DNA from: JBHJGP01 sp050331695
Lineage (GTDB): Bacteria > Pseudomonadota > Alphaproteobacteria > Geminicoccales > Geminicoccaceae
DNA length: 64,000 nt
Reading direction: 5' to 3'
Assembly: GCA_050331695.1 (NCBI GenBank)
Contig: JBHJGP010000020.1
Coordinates: 1-64,000, forward strand
Every line of letters starts with the position of its first letter. Within the stretch, counting starts at the first letter, position 1. Positions 17,504 through 26,591 of this stretch are shown one piece after another. A model generated the notes under the pieces. The model searched no databases. It worked only from the letters and a program-made list of their open reading frames with translations, and had not been told where the DNA came from. The position numbers and the translations under genes are program-made.

Positions 17504-17986
17504 TCAATTCGCAGCGCCCCAGGGTCGGATGACCACCGCGGAGATGGCATTCTTTGGCGAGCCATCGATCAATCGGTCGGAATAGGTCAGATAAATCAAG
17601 GTATTGCGGTTTTCGTCGAAGAACCGGACGACTTGAATTTTTTTGAACAGGATCGACGTGCGCGCGCGGAAGACCTGGTCGCCGTCCTCGAGATCGTCGC
17701 CAACCGTGACCGGGCCGGTCTGGCGGCAGGCGATTGACGCATCGGAGGTATCTTCCGCGAGGCCCAGAGCGCCGCTGATACCGCCGGTCTTGGCTCGGGA
17801 CAGAAAACAGGAGACGCCGGCGACTTCCGGGTCGTCAAAGGCTTCGACCACGATCTTGTGGTTTGAACCGAGCAGTTTGAACGCTGTGGAGACGTCGCCT
17901 ATGCGTTCGGCGAAGGCGGGTCCCGAAGACAAAAATGCGAGGCACGGAACGAGCAGGAAGCGGAGCAACGGATTGGTCCAAGCCAT
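17504..17986 (-). CDS. creA: CreA family secreted protein
   Basis: A 160-residue exported protein with a cleavable signal peptide (residues 1-26, ending GPAFA). The mature part contains the CreA pattern: RIGDVSTAFKLLGSNHKIVVEAFDDP, a GVSCFLSRAKTGGISG segment and IACRQTG. Two Cys could form a disulphide in the periplasm. The start at 17986 is preceded by AAGGAGAT; the upstream extension to 18124 is spurious. It is a single gene, convergent with the DUF892 gene. The role of CreA is not known. Confidence 0.88.
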   Translation of the reverse strand: MAWTNPLLRFLLVPCLAFLSSGPAFAERIGDVSTAFKLLGSNHKIVVEAFDDPEVAGVSCFLSRAKTGGISGALGLAEDTSDASIACRQTGPVTVGDDLEDGDQVFRARTSILFKKIQVVRFFDENRNTLIYLTYSDRLIDGSPKNAISAVVIRPWGAAN

Positions 17987-18151
17987 AGAGATCTCCTTGG
18001 TGAAGTTCGTGGTCAGGTGAGACTTTCCTGCGCGCCCGGAAGGCGGCAAGCTTGAGCGTCGAGCGAAACGGCTGGGGACCGACCCTTTCGACGGAGCCGT
18101 GGACGGTGTTACAAACCGAGCCACGCAAAAAAACAGGAAGCGCCATTCGCC

Positions 18152-18919
18152 ATGACCGCTCGTTTCGCCTCATACCCCAGTCTCGCCGGCAAATCCGTCT
18201 ATGTGACCGGTGGAGCCTCTGGCATCGGCGCTGAGATCGTAAGTGCCTTCGCCGAACAAGGTTCCCGAGTGGGTTTTATCGATCGGGACGAGGACGCGAG
18301 CGGTGCGCTGGCAGAGCGGCTCCACGGAGCCGGCGGCGAGGTCGTCTATGAGGCCTGCGATCTCAGAGATATCGAGGCGCTTAAAGCATCGATCGGCCGT
18401 TTGAACGATCGGATCGGCGCGGCGGCCGTGTTGGTGAACAATGCCGCGAGGGACGACCGCCACGACTGGCGTGAGGTTACGGCCGAGTATTTCGACGAGC
18501 GGATTGCCACCAATCTCCGCCACATGCTGTTCGCGATCCAGGCTGTCGCCCCTGGCATGATCGAAGCCGGCGGCGGTTCCATCGTCAATCTGGGCTCCAA
18601 TTCCTGGTGGGAGGCCGGCGGCGGCTTTCCCGTCTATGCGACGGCCAAGGCGGCCGTGCATGGCCTCACCCGGACGATGGCCAGGGATCTCGGCGATCAC
18701 CGGATCAGGGTCAATACGGTGGTGCCCGGCTGGATTATGACCGAACGGCAGAAAACCTTGTGGGCGACGCCCGAGGCGTTGGAGCGCCACCGTGAACGCC
18801 AATGCCTGCCAGATCTGATCGAGCCGGTCTACATCGCCCGCATGGTGTTGTTCCTGGCATCGGACGACGCCGCGATGTGCACCGCCAATAACTACATGGT
18901 CGAAGCGGGATCGATCTGA
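18152..18919 (+). CDS. SDR-family sugar dehydrogenase, D-xylose 1-dehydrogenase-like
   Basis: A 255-residue classical short-chain dehydrogenase. The cofactor loop is TGGASGIG (19-26), with NNAA at 96-99, and the catalytic Tyr162-x3-Lys166 in VYATAKAA. Segments such as YPSLAGK, DDRHDWREVT, NLRHMLFAIQAVAPGM and the tail LVLFLASDDAAMCT-like ending in EAGSI strongly resemble Caulobacter D-xylose dehydrogenase XylB of the Weimberg pathway. No other Weimberg gene is adjacent, so another aldose is possible. It is followed by the EEP gene after 30 bp on the same strand. Confidence 0.82.
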   Translation: MTARFASYPSLAGKSVYVTGGASGIGAEIVSAFAEQGSRVGFIDRDEDASGALAERLHGAGGEVVYEACDLRDIEALKASIGRLNDRIGAAAVLVNNAARDDRHDWREVTAEYFDERIATNLRHMLFAIQAVAPGMIEAGGGSIVNLGSNSWWEAGGGFPVYATAKAAVHGLTRTMARDLGDHRIRVNTVVPGWIMTERQKTLWATPEALERHRERQCLPDLIEPVYIARMVLFLASDDAAMCTANNYMVEAGSI

Positions 18920-18949
18920 GCTGACCAAGCGCGTTCATCAATAAGTCGG

Positions 18950-20074
18950 ATGTCCGGGAACAGGACCGAGAGGCCGACGGAACCTAGGAGCCAAAGATTG
19001 GGATGGTGGAGAACCGCTGTCCGGACGGGGCTTCTGGCCATTGGCCTTATTCTGGTCTTGTGCACCGTCCTGCCCTTTGTGCGGAGCGGCGAATGGTGGA
19101 TCCGCATCGTCGATTTCCCAAGGCTACAGATTGCCGGTCTCCTAGCCCTAACCTTTCTCGCCTCTCTATTCGTGTTCCGGCCGAGCCGTATTTGGCATGG
19201 CGCGTTTCTCCTGTGCCTCGCTCTTAGTCTTGGCTACCAGGCCTATCGCGTCTGGCCCTACACGCCCCTTAAAACGCCGGAAGTCTTGGGAAGCCGATCC
19301 TGCGACGACAGCTCACGCATTCGCCTACTCATCGCCAATATCCTGATGGAGAACCGCCAAGCGGACGCGTTCCTCGACCTTGTGCGTGAGTACGCGCCGG
19401 ACATTGTACTAGCAGTGGAAACCGATGACTGGTGGGACGAGCAGCTATTGGTGCTCGAGGAGGATTATCCGCATGGGGTCGAACACCCTCTCGACAACAC
19501 CTATGGGTTGCATCTTTTTTCTCGCCTCGAGCTGGGCGGAGCTGAAATACGGTTCCTCATGGAGGAGGACGTCCCGTCGGTTCGAGCCAGCGTGAGACTA
19601 AGGTCCGGTGACTGGATCGATTTCTACGGGCTTCATCCGAAGCCGCCGCAGCCAGGCAACGACACCGATGATCGGGACGCCGAGATCCTCGTTGTTGGCC
19701 GCGAGGTCGACGCTGAGAACCGCCCCTCGATTGTGGCCGGCGATCTCAATGATGTCGCCTGGTCGCACACGACACGTCTCTACCAGCGCATCAGCGGAAC
19801 CCTCGATCCGCGGGTCGGTCGTGGCATGTACAGCACCTTCCACGCTGAATATCCGCTTCTACGCTGGCCACTGGACCACGTGTTTCTGGAGGCATCCTTT
19901 ACGCTCAACACCATGAAACGGCTCGGCTATTTCGGCTCCGATCATTTTCCGGTTTTCGCCGACCTCTGCTTCGAGCCATCGGCGAAGCACCGTCAGGAAG
20001 CGCCGACGCCTGAAGCGGGCGATCGGGAGGAAACCAGCGAAAAGATTCAGGAGGGCAAGACCAACGGAGATTAA
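18950..20074 (+). CDS. Membrane-anchored endonuclease/exonuclease/phosphatase (EEP) family hydrolase
   Basis: 374 residues. Three hydrophobic helices (about 25-44, 60-76, 81-97) form the N-terminal membrane anchor. The EEP catalytic domain follows from about 115, with Asn in LLIANILMENR, Glu in VLAVETDDWW, His in FYGLHPKPP, the Asp-x-Asn site AGDLNDVAW, and the final SDHFP. The active-site set is complete, so a metal-dependent phosphodiesterase or phosphatase is expected, probably facing the periplasm. Anionic substrates such as nucleic acids or phospholipid head groups are possible. It converges on the TIM-barrel gene with 20 bp between stops. Confidence 0.82.
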   Translation: MSGNRTERPTEPRSQRLGWWRTAVRTGLLAIGLILVLCTVLPFVRSGEWWIRIVDFPRLQIAGLLALTFLASLFVFRPSRIWHGAFLLCLALSLGYQAYRVWPYTPLKTPEVLGSRSCDDSSRIRLLIANILMENRQADAFLDLVREYAPDIVLAVETDDWWDEQLLVLEEDYPHGVEHPLDNTYGLHLFSRLELGGAEIRFLMEEDVPSVRASVRLRSGDWIDFYGLHPKPPQPGNDTDDRDAEILVVGREVDAENRPSIVAGDLNDVAWSHTTRLYQRISGTLDPRVGRGMYSTFHAEYPLLRWPLDHVFLEASFTLNTMKRLGYFGSDHFPVFADLCFEPSAKHRQEAPTPEAGDREETSEKIQEGKTNGD

Positions 20075-20094
20075 CGCGTAAGTAGCCCCGGCCG

Positions 20095-20913
20095 CTACCT
20101 CGCCAGGCCCAGGCTTTCCATCCAGCGCGCCGAGCGTTGCACCTGGCCTTTGTCCCGCAGCTCGATGATCAGCCGCGGATTGGACGAAAGCTTCGCCAGC
20201 TCGGCGAATACCGAAGGCCAGGAAATGGTGCCTTCGCCGAGCGCCCAGTGGCGGTCGGCGAAACCGTCGGCATCCTGGAGATGAACGTGGCTGAGCATGT
20301 TGCCGGCCGCCCGCACATAGCGATCGACCGCCGGCGCATGGCCGATCGTGTGGGCGTAGTAGGCGTGGCCGGTATCGATCGACACCCGAAGCGCCGGGCT
20401 GGCGAAGGCTTCGGCGAGGCGGACACGGGCGTGGGGATCGCGGTCCTCGCAATTTTCGAGCACCATCTCGACGCCAATGTTTTCGGCCCGGCCGACCGCC
20501 TGGTCCAGACATGCACGGACGTTGGCCATCATCTTCTGCGGACCGTCATCGACATTTTCCAGATTTTCTAAATCCCAGCTCTTGTAGGGACTGTGGATCA
20601 CCATCTGGCTGGCACCCAATTCCTCGCAGACGTCCAGTCCCTGGTTGAGGCGCTTTTTCACCACCTCCCGAACGTCCGGATCCTCGCTCGACAGGGAAAA
20701 GCCCGGAAACGGGCCATGGATCCCGAGCCGGCCCTCGTGACTAGCCAGCAGCGATTTTGCCCGCGCGGCCACAGGCCGCCAGTCGCCATTCAAGGTCTCC
20801 GCTTTAAAGAAGCTCTGCAGCTCTAGGTCTCTCTTGTCCTGAACCAGCCAATCCAGATTGGCTTCCAGATCTTCCACCGGAAGGGCAGCGCCCAGAACAG
20901 GCAGGTTGGACAT
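20095..20913 (-). CDS. TIM-barrel sugar phosphate isomerase/epimerase-like (xylose isomerase-like fold)
   Basis: A 272-residue protein of the AP-endonuclease-2/xylose-isomerase-like superfamily. Candidate metal ligands are His in MVIHSPYKS, Glu in VEMVLENCED, Asp-x-x-His in SIDTGHAYY, His-x-His in SHVHLQDAD and Glu in PRLIIELRD. The short HYP-like opening LPVLGAALPVEDLEANLDWL is unremarkable. The fold call is firm; the reaction (sugar epimerisation, isomerisation or phosphodiester cleavage) cannot be assigned. It lies 65 bp after the FkbM gene on the same strand, so it may end that transcription unit. Confidence 0.78.
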   Translation of the reverse strand: MSNLPVLGAALPVEDLEANLDWLVQDKRDLELQSFFKAETLNGDWRPVAARAKSLLASHEGRLGIHGPFPGFSLSSEDPDVREVVKKRLNQGLDVCEELGASQMVIHSPYKSWDLENLENVDDGPQKMMANVRACLDQAVGRAENIGVEMVLENCEDRDPHARVRLAEAFASPALRVSIDTGHAYYAHTIGHAPAVDRYVRAAGNMLSHVHLQDADGFADRHWALGEGTISWPSVFAELAKLSSNPRLIIELRDKGQVQRSARWMESLGLAR

Positions 20914-20978
20914 CGTGGTGATTCCCCTCTCGCATCGCCAACGCGAGCGTTTTGTAGGGCCGCTCGGTGACGCGGGCG

Positions 20979-21830
20979 TTACAGGACCGCCGACGCGATC
21001 AGGTCATCGCCGGTCGTGTAACCGTCCCGATAAAGCCTTTCGCAGGCAGCCTTCGCTTGTGTCCGGTTCAGCCATCGTTCCGGCTGCGAGATCAGGGCGA
21101 AGGTGGTGAACCGATCGGGGATCGCCTCAAAAAAACCGTCGAGCGAGAGCTTCGCCACGTGATCCAGATGATTGGGGATCACCTCCACCACAAGTGTATC
21201 GGCGCTGGCGAGAAGCCGCGGCATGCCCTTCAGAACCGAGGCTTCCAAGCCTTCAACGTCGATCAGAACGAGGGAGAAGCGTTCGTTCAGATGTTGATCC
21301 AGGGGAAACATCTCGACCGGATCGTCACCTGCACTGTCCAATGAAGCGCGAGCGGCACCGGTATTGTCCGGCTCGCTGCGGATGGTAACCGTTCTTCGTT
21401 CCGAGCCGGCGGCAATCCGGTGAGCGTCGACATTGTTGAGGCCATTCAGCCAGAGATTGGCTTGCAAAAGCGAAAACGTGCCGGCGCTAGGTTCGATGGC
21501 GACCACGCGGCGAGCCTGACGCGCGAGGGGCACCACCATGGTGCCGATATGGGCGCCAACGATCAGGACCGACGCTTCGGGCGAGACGTGCCGTTCGAGG
21601 ATCGCCAGTAAATCCACGCCCCAGGCGCCGCGAAAACTCAAGTGACGGCCGACCATCAGGTCGCCGGAAGGGACCAGGAATTTGCCCTGGGGCGTTTCGG
21701 CCAGGATGGCGGTCGCAAACCCACCAAGGCAGCGTTGGCGCAACCAGCTCAAAAGCCGCCAGACGGTAACTTTAGCCTCGGTCCATCGGCTCGCAAGCAA
21801 ATGGTTGCCCGCGCCTAAGACTCGTCGCAT
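20979..21830 (-). CDS. FkbM family SAM-dependent methyltransferase
   Basis: A 283-residue protein with a Rossmann methyltransferase core: VLIVGAHIGTMVVPLARQARRVVAIEPS is a variant of motif I plus the acidic loop, and VLIDVEGLEASVLKGMPRLL is the FkbM signature. FkbM-type enzymes O-methylate sugars or polyketides. The start overlaps the end of the metallophosphoesterase gene by 16 bp, indicating co-transcription. No glycan or secondary-metabolite gene is nearby, so the substrate is unknown. Confidence 0.82.
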   Translation of the reverse strand: MRRVLGAGNHLLASRWTEAKVTVWRLLSWLRQRCLGGFATAILAETPQGKFLVPSGDLMVGRHLSFRGAWGVDLLAILERHVSPEASVLIVGAHIGTMVVPLARQARRVVAIEPSAGTFSLLQANLWLNGLNNVDAHRIAAGSERRTVTIRSEPDNTGAARASLDSAGDDPVEMFPLDQHLNERFSLVLIDVEGLEASVLKGMPRLLASADTLVVEVIPNHLDHVAKLSLDGFFEAIPDRFTTFALISQPERWLNRTQAKAACERLYRDGYTTGDDLIASAVL

Positions 21831-22630
21831 CGATACCAGCCGTTCTGCCCTTGGCAGAACTGGGCGCGGGCGGAGGGTGAAAACTCGATGGATTGATCGC
21901 CCGCGGCGAACCGGTCGACCCGGATCCGACCCGGCTCCAGGCGAAGCAGATTGAAGTCATTGTCCTCGCCGCGCACCCGGGTCGAAAGGCTGGTGCCGAC
22001 CTGAACCTGAATCATGTTGACCCGGCGCTCCAGAGCGGCGAAGGGCTCCGCCCGCCAGCTGTGGAGATGGCCGGAGAGCACCAGATCCGCGCCGCATTCC
22101 GCGAGGGTCCGCACAGCATTGGGGGCCCCCTGCATCAGCGATTTGCGGACCGATGGAGGATGTTCCAAGGGGTGATGGACGACCAGCACGCGTGTCCTCC
22201 CCTGGTTCCGGTCGGTCCCGAAGGTGTCACAGATCCGTCTGACGGCGGAGCGGCCAATGCGGCCCCGCTGCCACTCGAGCGGATTTACGGTGTTGATCCC
22301 TAGAACGGAGAGAAATTCGTCCTGAAAGCAAGGTTCGAGATCGCGCTCGATCCACCGCCGATAGCGGCTCCAGGGCCTCAACAGGCGCACCGGCGGATTG
22401 TCGAGGGGCACATCATGGTTGCCGGGAACCACCAGACAGGGAGCTTCGATGCGATCGATGAACAGGCGCGCCTGCTGAAATTGGGTCTTTCGGGCTCTCT
22501 GCGTCAAATCGCCGGAAATGACCACTAGATGGGGCTCCGTGCGGTTGACCGCTTGGAGCAACGGTTCCACCAGCTCTTGACGAATCCGTCCGAAATGAAG
22601 GTCGGACAAATGGACGAGTTTGCGCATCAA
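21815..22630 (-). CDS. Calcineurin-like metallophosphoesterase
   Basis: A 271-residue binuclear metal phosphoesterase with the complete motif set: HLSDLHFGR, VVISGDLTQ, VPGNHDVP, VVHHPLEH and SGHLHSW. There is no signal peptide or membrane segment. Its start lies 6 bp downstream of the lipid kinase gene, forming a tight pair often seen in proteobacteria. The family includes the phospholipase PlcP and UDP-diacylglucosamine hydrolases, so a phospholipid or nucleotide phosphodiester substrate is plausible but not shown. Confidence 0.85.
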   Translation of the reverse strand: MMRKLVHLSDLHFGRIRQELVEPLLQAVNRTEPHLVVISGDLTQRARKTQFQQARLFIDRIEAPCLVVPGNHDVPLDNPPVRLLRPWSRYRRWIERDLEPCFQDEFLSVLGINTVNPLEWQRGRIGRSAVRRICDTFGTDRNQGRTRVLVVHHPLEHPPSVRKSLMQGAPNAVRTLAECGADLVLSGHLHSWRAEPFAALERRVNMIQVQVGTSLSTRVRGEDNDFNLLRLEPGRIRVDRFAAGDQSIEFSPSARAQFCQGQNGWYRCDES

Positions 22631-22636
22631 ACCATT

Positions 22637-23563
22637 CTAGGGTGAAAGCGGCGGCGCCACGACCCTGAGCGCTCCGGTGCGCAGGCGAAAATGGAAGGGG
22701 TTGGTCATCCGTTCGCGTTCGCCATCCAGCGCAATCATCCGCCGTCGGCGTTTCGTCTCGACCAACACGTCTGAACCGATCAAAAGCTCGAAATCCCGCT
22801 CGGCTACCATCTGCCGCCGGGCCAGGCGGATCGCGAACGTCACAAGGTCGAGCCGACCACAATCCGGCGCGAAGAATACCCCGAACTTGCCGCCGGCGAT
22901 CAGATCGGCGCCGTCCAGACCGAACATCTCGAGCTGGTAAGCATTGTTGGCGATGAACACCAATGGCGTTCGCAACCGCCTTGTCTGGCCGTCAACGGTC
23001 ACCTTCAACCTCAATCCTGATCGGAAGCCGACAATAGTTCGAAGCACCGACCAATGGGCGGCGAGCCGGCTTCTGCCCCAACGCCGATAGATCCTCTCCC
23101 GGCTTTGCAAGATCGCCGGATAGAGGCCGAGGCTCGCATTGTTCAGAAAAATGCGGCCATTCACGTCGCCGACATCGAAGAAGCGATCATGACCGTCAAG
23201 CAGGGTGGAAACGGCGCCTTCCAAGGTCTCCGGAATGCCAAGACTGCGGGCAACGAAATTGAAGGTGCCGAGGGGCAGAACGCCCAATCGCCGGTCCGTG
23301 CCGACCAGACCCGAAGCCACCGCGCTGATCGTTCCATCCCCTCCGGCGGCAACGATCGTACGATACCCTTCGCTGACGGCGCGCTCGGTTTGTTTCCGGA
23401 TATCGCGGCCCCTGCGCACCAGCCGCACCGTGAAAGGCTCGGGCGATGCGCTCAAACGAACCTTGATTGCTTCCGCGACCTCTTGGCCGCGTTTCCTGCC
23501 CGAGCGCGTGTTGACGATGACGCAAACGCCGACTTCAGGCCCGGGCTCCTCCGCCCGCTCCAA
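22637..23563 (-). CDS. Diacylglycerol kinase family lipid kinase
   Basis: A 308-residue member of the DAGK/YegS family. The N-terminal VCVIVNTRSGRK and the nucleotide-binding signature AAGGDGTISAVASGL are present, followed by GVLPLGTFNFVARSLGIP, the usual lipid-kinase loop. The C-terminal beta-sandwich with GERERM (DGE-like) also fits. It phosphorylates diacylglycerol or a related lipid at the cytoplasmic membrane face. It is the first gene of a probable operon with the metallophosphoesterase and FkbM genes, which hints at lipid or phospholipid turnover. Confidence 0.88.
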   Translation of the reverse strand: MERAEEPGPEVGVCVIVNTRSGRKRGQEVAEAIKVRLSASPEPFTVRLVRRGRDIRKQTERAVSEGYRTIVAAGGDGTISAVASGLVGTDRRLGVLPLGTFNFVARSLGIPETLEGAVSTLLDGHDRFFDVGDVNGRIFLNNASLGLYPAILQSRERIYRRWGRSRLAAHWSVLRTIVGFRSGLRLKVTVDGQTRRLRTPLVFIANNAYQLEMFGLDGADLIAGGKFGVFFAPDCGRLDLVTFAIRLARRQMVAERDFELLIGSDVLVETKRRRRMIALDGERERMTNPFHFRLRTGALRVVAPPLSP

Positions 23564-23585
23564 GCGACGTTCCGTCAGTCTTTGT

Positions 23586-24782
23586 TCAGGGAAGATCGAA
23601 GAGATCCGCCTTGATCGCGTTGGCCTCGTCGCTCAGCCGGTGGTTGCCGGGGCTGTCGTTGAGCAAAAGGAACCGATGGGTATCGGCTTCCGGCCAGCGG
23701 ACGATCGCTTCCGGATGCTCGGTGCCCTTGCCGAAGGGCAGATCCAAAAGCCGATCCGTCTTCGCCGGGTGCAGGACAGCCGGGCGATAACCATCCAGCC
23801 AGTCAGGCCAGCGATAGAGCGCGGCGGGACCGTCCAGATCCATGGTCGGTCCGGCAAGGATGAGGAGATCCCGGTCATCCAGCTTCAGATCACGAATGCC
23901 GAGGCCATCGAGATCAACGAAATGTTTCAGATATCGCTCTCCGTCCGGGCCGATTTTCTTAGGCTTGAGGCGGTGCGGTTTGTGGAGGTCGAGATGCAGC
24001 TCGAGTATGCAGGCCCAGCCCCGCAGGACCGGACCTCGAAGGCCCAAGGCGACGCGGTTGCCGGAGACCGCGATGCCCTCGATGTCGAAGCCGTTTTCCT
24101 TGGACGGGATCGATAAGAACGCTCCCAGGTGCGGGTCATCGTCAAGGGCCTCGGTCAGCGCGTTGCCCTTGGCGTTCATCTTCACGCACGCCGCGGTCCG
24201 CAAGGTTTCATCGACGCTGTCGGTGAGATCGCCTTTCGATCCGTTCGCGCCCTTGCTCTCGACCCCCTTGGCGCCGAGACCGAAGCAGCCTTGCTTTTCC
24301 AGGTGAGCGACCAGCGGTACCCGGCCAAGGAAGAAGCGGTTGCTGTCCCGATCGATGTCCGTCAACTCCTCGAGCGCTTCCTCGCTCGAATTGTCGCCCG
24401 GCTCGGGATCGTCCCGGGTGAGACTGTGCGAACCAACGATCCAGAGAAAGCCGTCATCCGCCGTCAGGCCCTCGATATCCATCTCGTCGTGGGGGCCATC
24501 CGGAAGCTTGAAGTAATCACCCAGATGATGGGTCTCGTGGCCGCGAAAGACCTGCCAATCATCGGTCGTCAGGCTTTCGACAGTTGCCGTCTCGTCACAG
24601 GCGACGAACAAGGTCTGTCCGACGAGCGCGGCGGCAGAGAGATCGAGGCGCAGCGGGTCATTGACGTGCTCGATATCGGCTTCGGATTTGAAGTAAAGCT
24701 CGACTTGGGCAACCGGCGCGGCCGGCTCTGGCCAGCCAAGCGTTGTGTTCAGCTTTCCTTTATCGGGACCTTTTTGGGTCAT
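23586..24782 (-). CDS. DUF3616 domain protein
   Basis: A 398-residue soluble protein dominated by short beta strands. It contains the repeated phrases ALVGQTLFVACDETATVESL, DMDIEGL-type EMDIEGLTADDGFLWIVGSHS and NGFDIEGIAVSGNRVALGLRGP, which fit the DUF3616 family and suggest a propeller-like fold similar to phytase-like or SdiA-type beta propellers. There is no export signal. It lies 33 bp downstream of the TrxR-like flavoprotein gene and 22 bp upstream of the lipid kinase gene, all on the minus strand. The function is unknown. Confidence 0.75.
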   Translation of the reverse strand: MTQKGPDKGKLNTTLGWPEPAAPVAQVELYFKSEADIEHVNDPLRLDLSAAALVGQTLFVACDETATVESLTTDDWQVFRGHETHHLGDYFKLPDGPHDEMDIEGLTADDGFLWIVGSHSLTRDDPEPGDNSSEEALEELTDIDRDSNRFFLGRVPLVAHLEKQGCFGLGAKGVESKGANGSKGDLTDSVDETLRTAACVKMNAKGNALTEALDDDPHLGAFLSIPSKENGFDIEGIAVSGNRVALGLRGPVLRGWACILELHLDLHKPHRLKPKKIGPDGERYLKHFVDLDGLGIRDLKLDDRDLLILAGPTMDLDGPAALYRWPDWLDGYRPAVLHPAKTDRLLDLPFGKGTEHPEAIVRWPEADTHRFLLLNDSPGNHRLSDEANAIKADLFDLP

Positions 24783-24815
24783 GATTTTTCCTTGGAACTG
24801 AACCGGGTGAAGCGC

Positions 24816-26492
24816 TCACGCTTCGGCCAGGACCTCGTGGAGGAATTGAACGGAGATCGAGCCTTCGCCGACCGCTGAGGCCACCCGCTTGACCGACCGG
24901 GAGCGCACGTCGCCGACAGCGAAAATGCCCGGTTGGCTCGTCTCCAAAGCTTGGGGCGGGCGCTCCGCCGGCCAGGCATCTCCGGTCTCGGGACCGGTCA
25001 GGATAAAGCCCTTGTCATCCAGGCAAACACAATCACCAAGCCAATCGGTATTGGGTTGCGCTCCGATCATTAGAAACAGATTGGCAATCGATTTGGTTTC
25101 ACTCTCACCCGTCTTTTTGTTGCGCCAGGTGACATGCTCCAAGTAGCGCTCGCCGGAAAGATCGGTAACCTCGCAATGGCTGTGCAGGGTGATTTTGGGC
25201 GAGGCGTGGATCCGGCCGACCAGATAGTCCGACATGCTGACGGCCAGTTCCTCGCCTCGGATCAACATGTGCACATGGTCGGCGTGGCGGGAGAGGAAGA
25301 CGGCAGCCTGGCCGGCGGAGTTGCCGCCACCGACGACGACGATCTCCTCGCTGCGGCAAAGGTCGGCTTCGAGCGCGGTCGCGGCATAGTGGACGCCGTA
25401 GCCTTCGAAACGTTGGAGCGTGTCGATCGCCAGCCGGCGATAGGTGGCGCCGCAGGCGATGACCACGCTCTTCGCCTGGAACACGGCGCCGTCCTCCGTG
25501 TGCACAGCGTAAGGATGGTCGCCGCAATCGAGCGAAACGGCACGGCGCGGCACGGAGACGACGGCACCGAACTTCTGGGCCTGAACCTGAGCGCGGCCGG
25601 CGAGCGCTTGGCCGGAAATGCCGGTCGGAAAGCCCAGATAATTCTCGATCTTCGAGCTGGTCGCCGCCTGGCCGCCGGGAGCCTCGCTCTCCAGAACCAA
25701 GGTGCTGAGACCCTCCGATGCGGCATAGACCGCGGTGGCCATGCCCGAAGGACCGCCGCCGACGACGATGACATCGCAAGGCTCCGAACTCTCGGGCTCT
25801 TCAAGCAGACCCAGGTGGCGACCGAGATCGACATTGCTCGGATTATGGAGGCCGCCCTCGCAGACCTGGAAGACGACCGGCAGCTTGTCTTTCGGCCAAT
25901 CACGGGCTGCCAGTTCTTCCTTGGCGGCGTCAGGATCCTTGGCGTTGACCACCCGAACCGGATAGCCATTGCGCCGAAGGAAGCGTTCGATCCTGAGGGT
26001 GTCAGCGCCGTGACGATCACCGATGATCAGCGCACCACCTTGGCTTTCCTGGATCAAGCCCACTCGCCTGAGGATAAGGGCGCGGGTGACGATCTCGCCG
26101 ATGTCCGGTTCAGCCACCAGTAAGCGGTGCAGTTCATGGCGCTTGAGACGGACAACTTCGCCGTCCTCACCCATGCGGCCGTCGACCAGGATCCGGCGGC
26201 TATTGAAGAGATCCAACTCACCGGTGAAGTTATGTTTGCGGTGGACGGTAATCACAGGATCGCCGTCAGCCGATGGGTCCAGAATTTCAATCGTGCCCTC
26301 GAGGATGACGAAGCAATCGACGCTGCGGTCACCCCGCTCGAACAAAACCGATCCCTTGCTCAATGCTTCACGCTCGCCGAACGCCTTCACACGCTCGATC
26401 TGTTCGTCGGACAGTCTTGGGAAGATCTGATCCTGCCGGTCGTAAACATCGTTGAACACGGTTGCCCGGTTCGTTTCTTGCCTGTCTGCCAT
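24816..26492 (-). CDS. Cyclic-nucleotide-binding TrxR-like FAD oxidoreductase lacking the redox cysteines
   Basis: 558 residues in three parts. Residues about 25-135 form a cNMP-binding-like barrel (LFERGDRSVDCFVILEGTIEI). Residues about 155-230 form a small alpha/beta segment resembling a glutaredoxin fold. Residues 240-558 form a thioredoxin-reductase-like flavoprotein with FAD motif GGGPSG (245-250), APGGQA (271-276), NAD(P) motif GGGNSAG (388-394) and C-terminal GIFAVGDVR. At the site of the TrxR redox motif CATC the sequence is AATA (370-373), so both cysteines are replaced by Ala. It is probably an NAD(P)H oxidoreductase controlled by a nucleotide. Confidence 0.83.
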   Translation of the reverse strand: MADRQETNRATVFNDVYDRQDQIFPRLSDEQIERVKAFGEREALSKGSVLFERGDRSVDCFVILEGTIEILDPSADGDPVITVHRKHNFTGELDLFNSRRILVDGRMGEDGEVVRLKRHELHRLLVAEPDIGEIVTRALILRRVGLIQESQGGALIIGDRHGADTLRIERFLRRNGYPVRVVNAKDPDAAKEELAARDWPKDKLPVVFQVCEGGLHNPSNVDLGRHLGLLEEPESSEPCDVIVVGGGPSGMATAVYAASEGLSTLVLESEAPGGQAATSSKIENYLGFPTGISGQALAGRAQVQAQKFGAVVSVPRRAVSLDCGDHPYAVHTEDGAVFQAKSVVIACGATYRRLAIDTLQRFEGYGVHYAATALEADLCRSEEIVVVGGGNSAGQAAVFLSRHADHVHMLIRGEELAVSMSDYLVGRIHASPKITLHSHCEVTDLSGERYLEHVTWRNKKTGESETKSIANLFLMIGAQPNTDWLGDCVCLDDKGFILTGPETGDAWPAERPPQALETSQPGIFAVGDVRSRSVKRVASAVGEGSISVQFLHEVLAEA

Positions 26493-26591
26493 CTATCGAG
26501 GGTTCCTTCGAGAGCTGCCGCCCTCCCAAACAAGAGGGTCCAAACCTGCCAGGCTCGGACCCAAAATGTTTCCAGTCATGGCGCCTAACGG

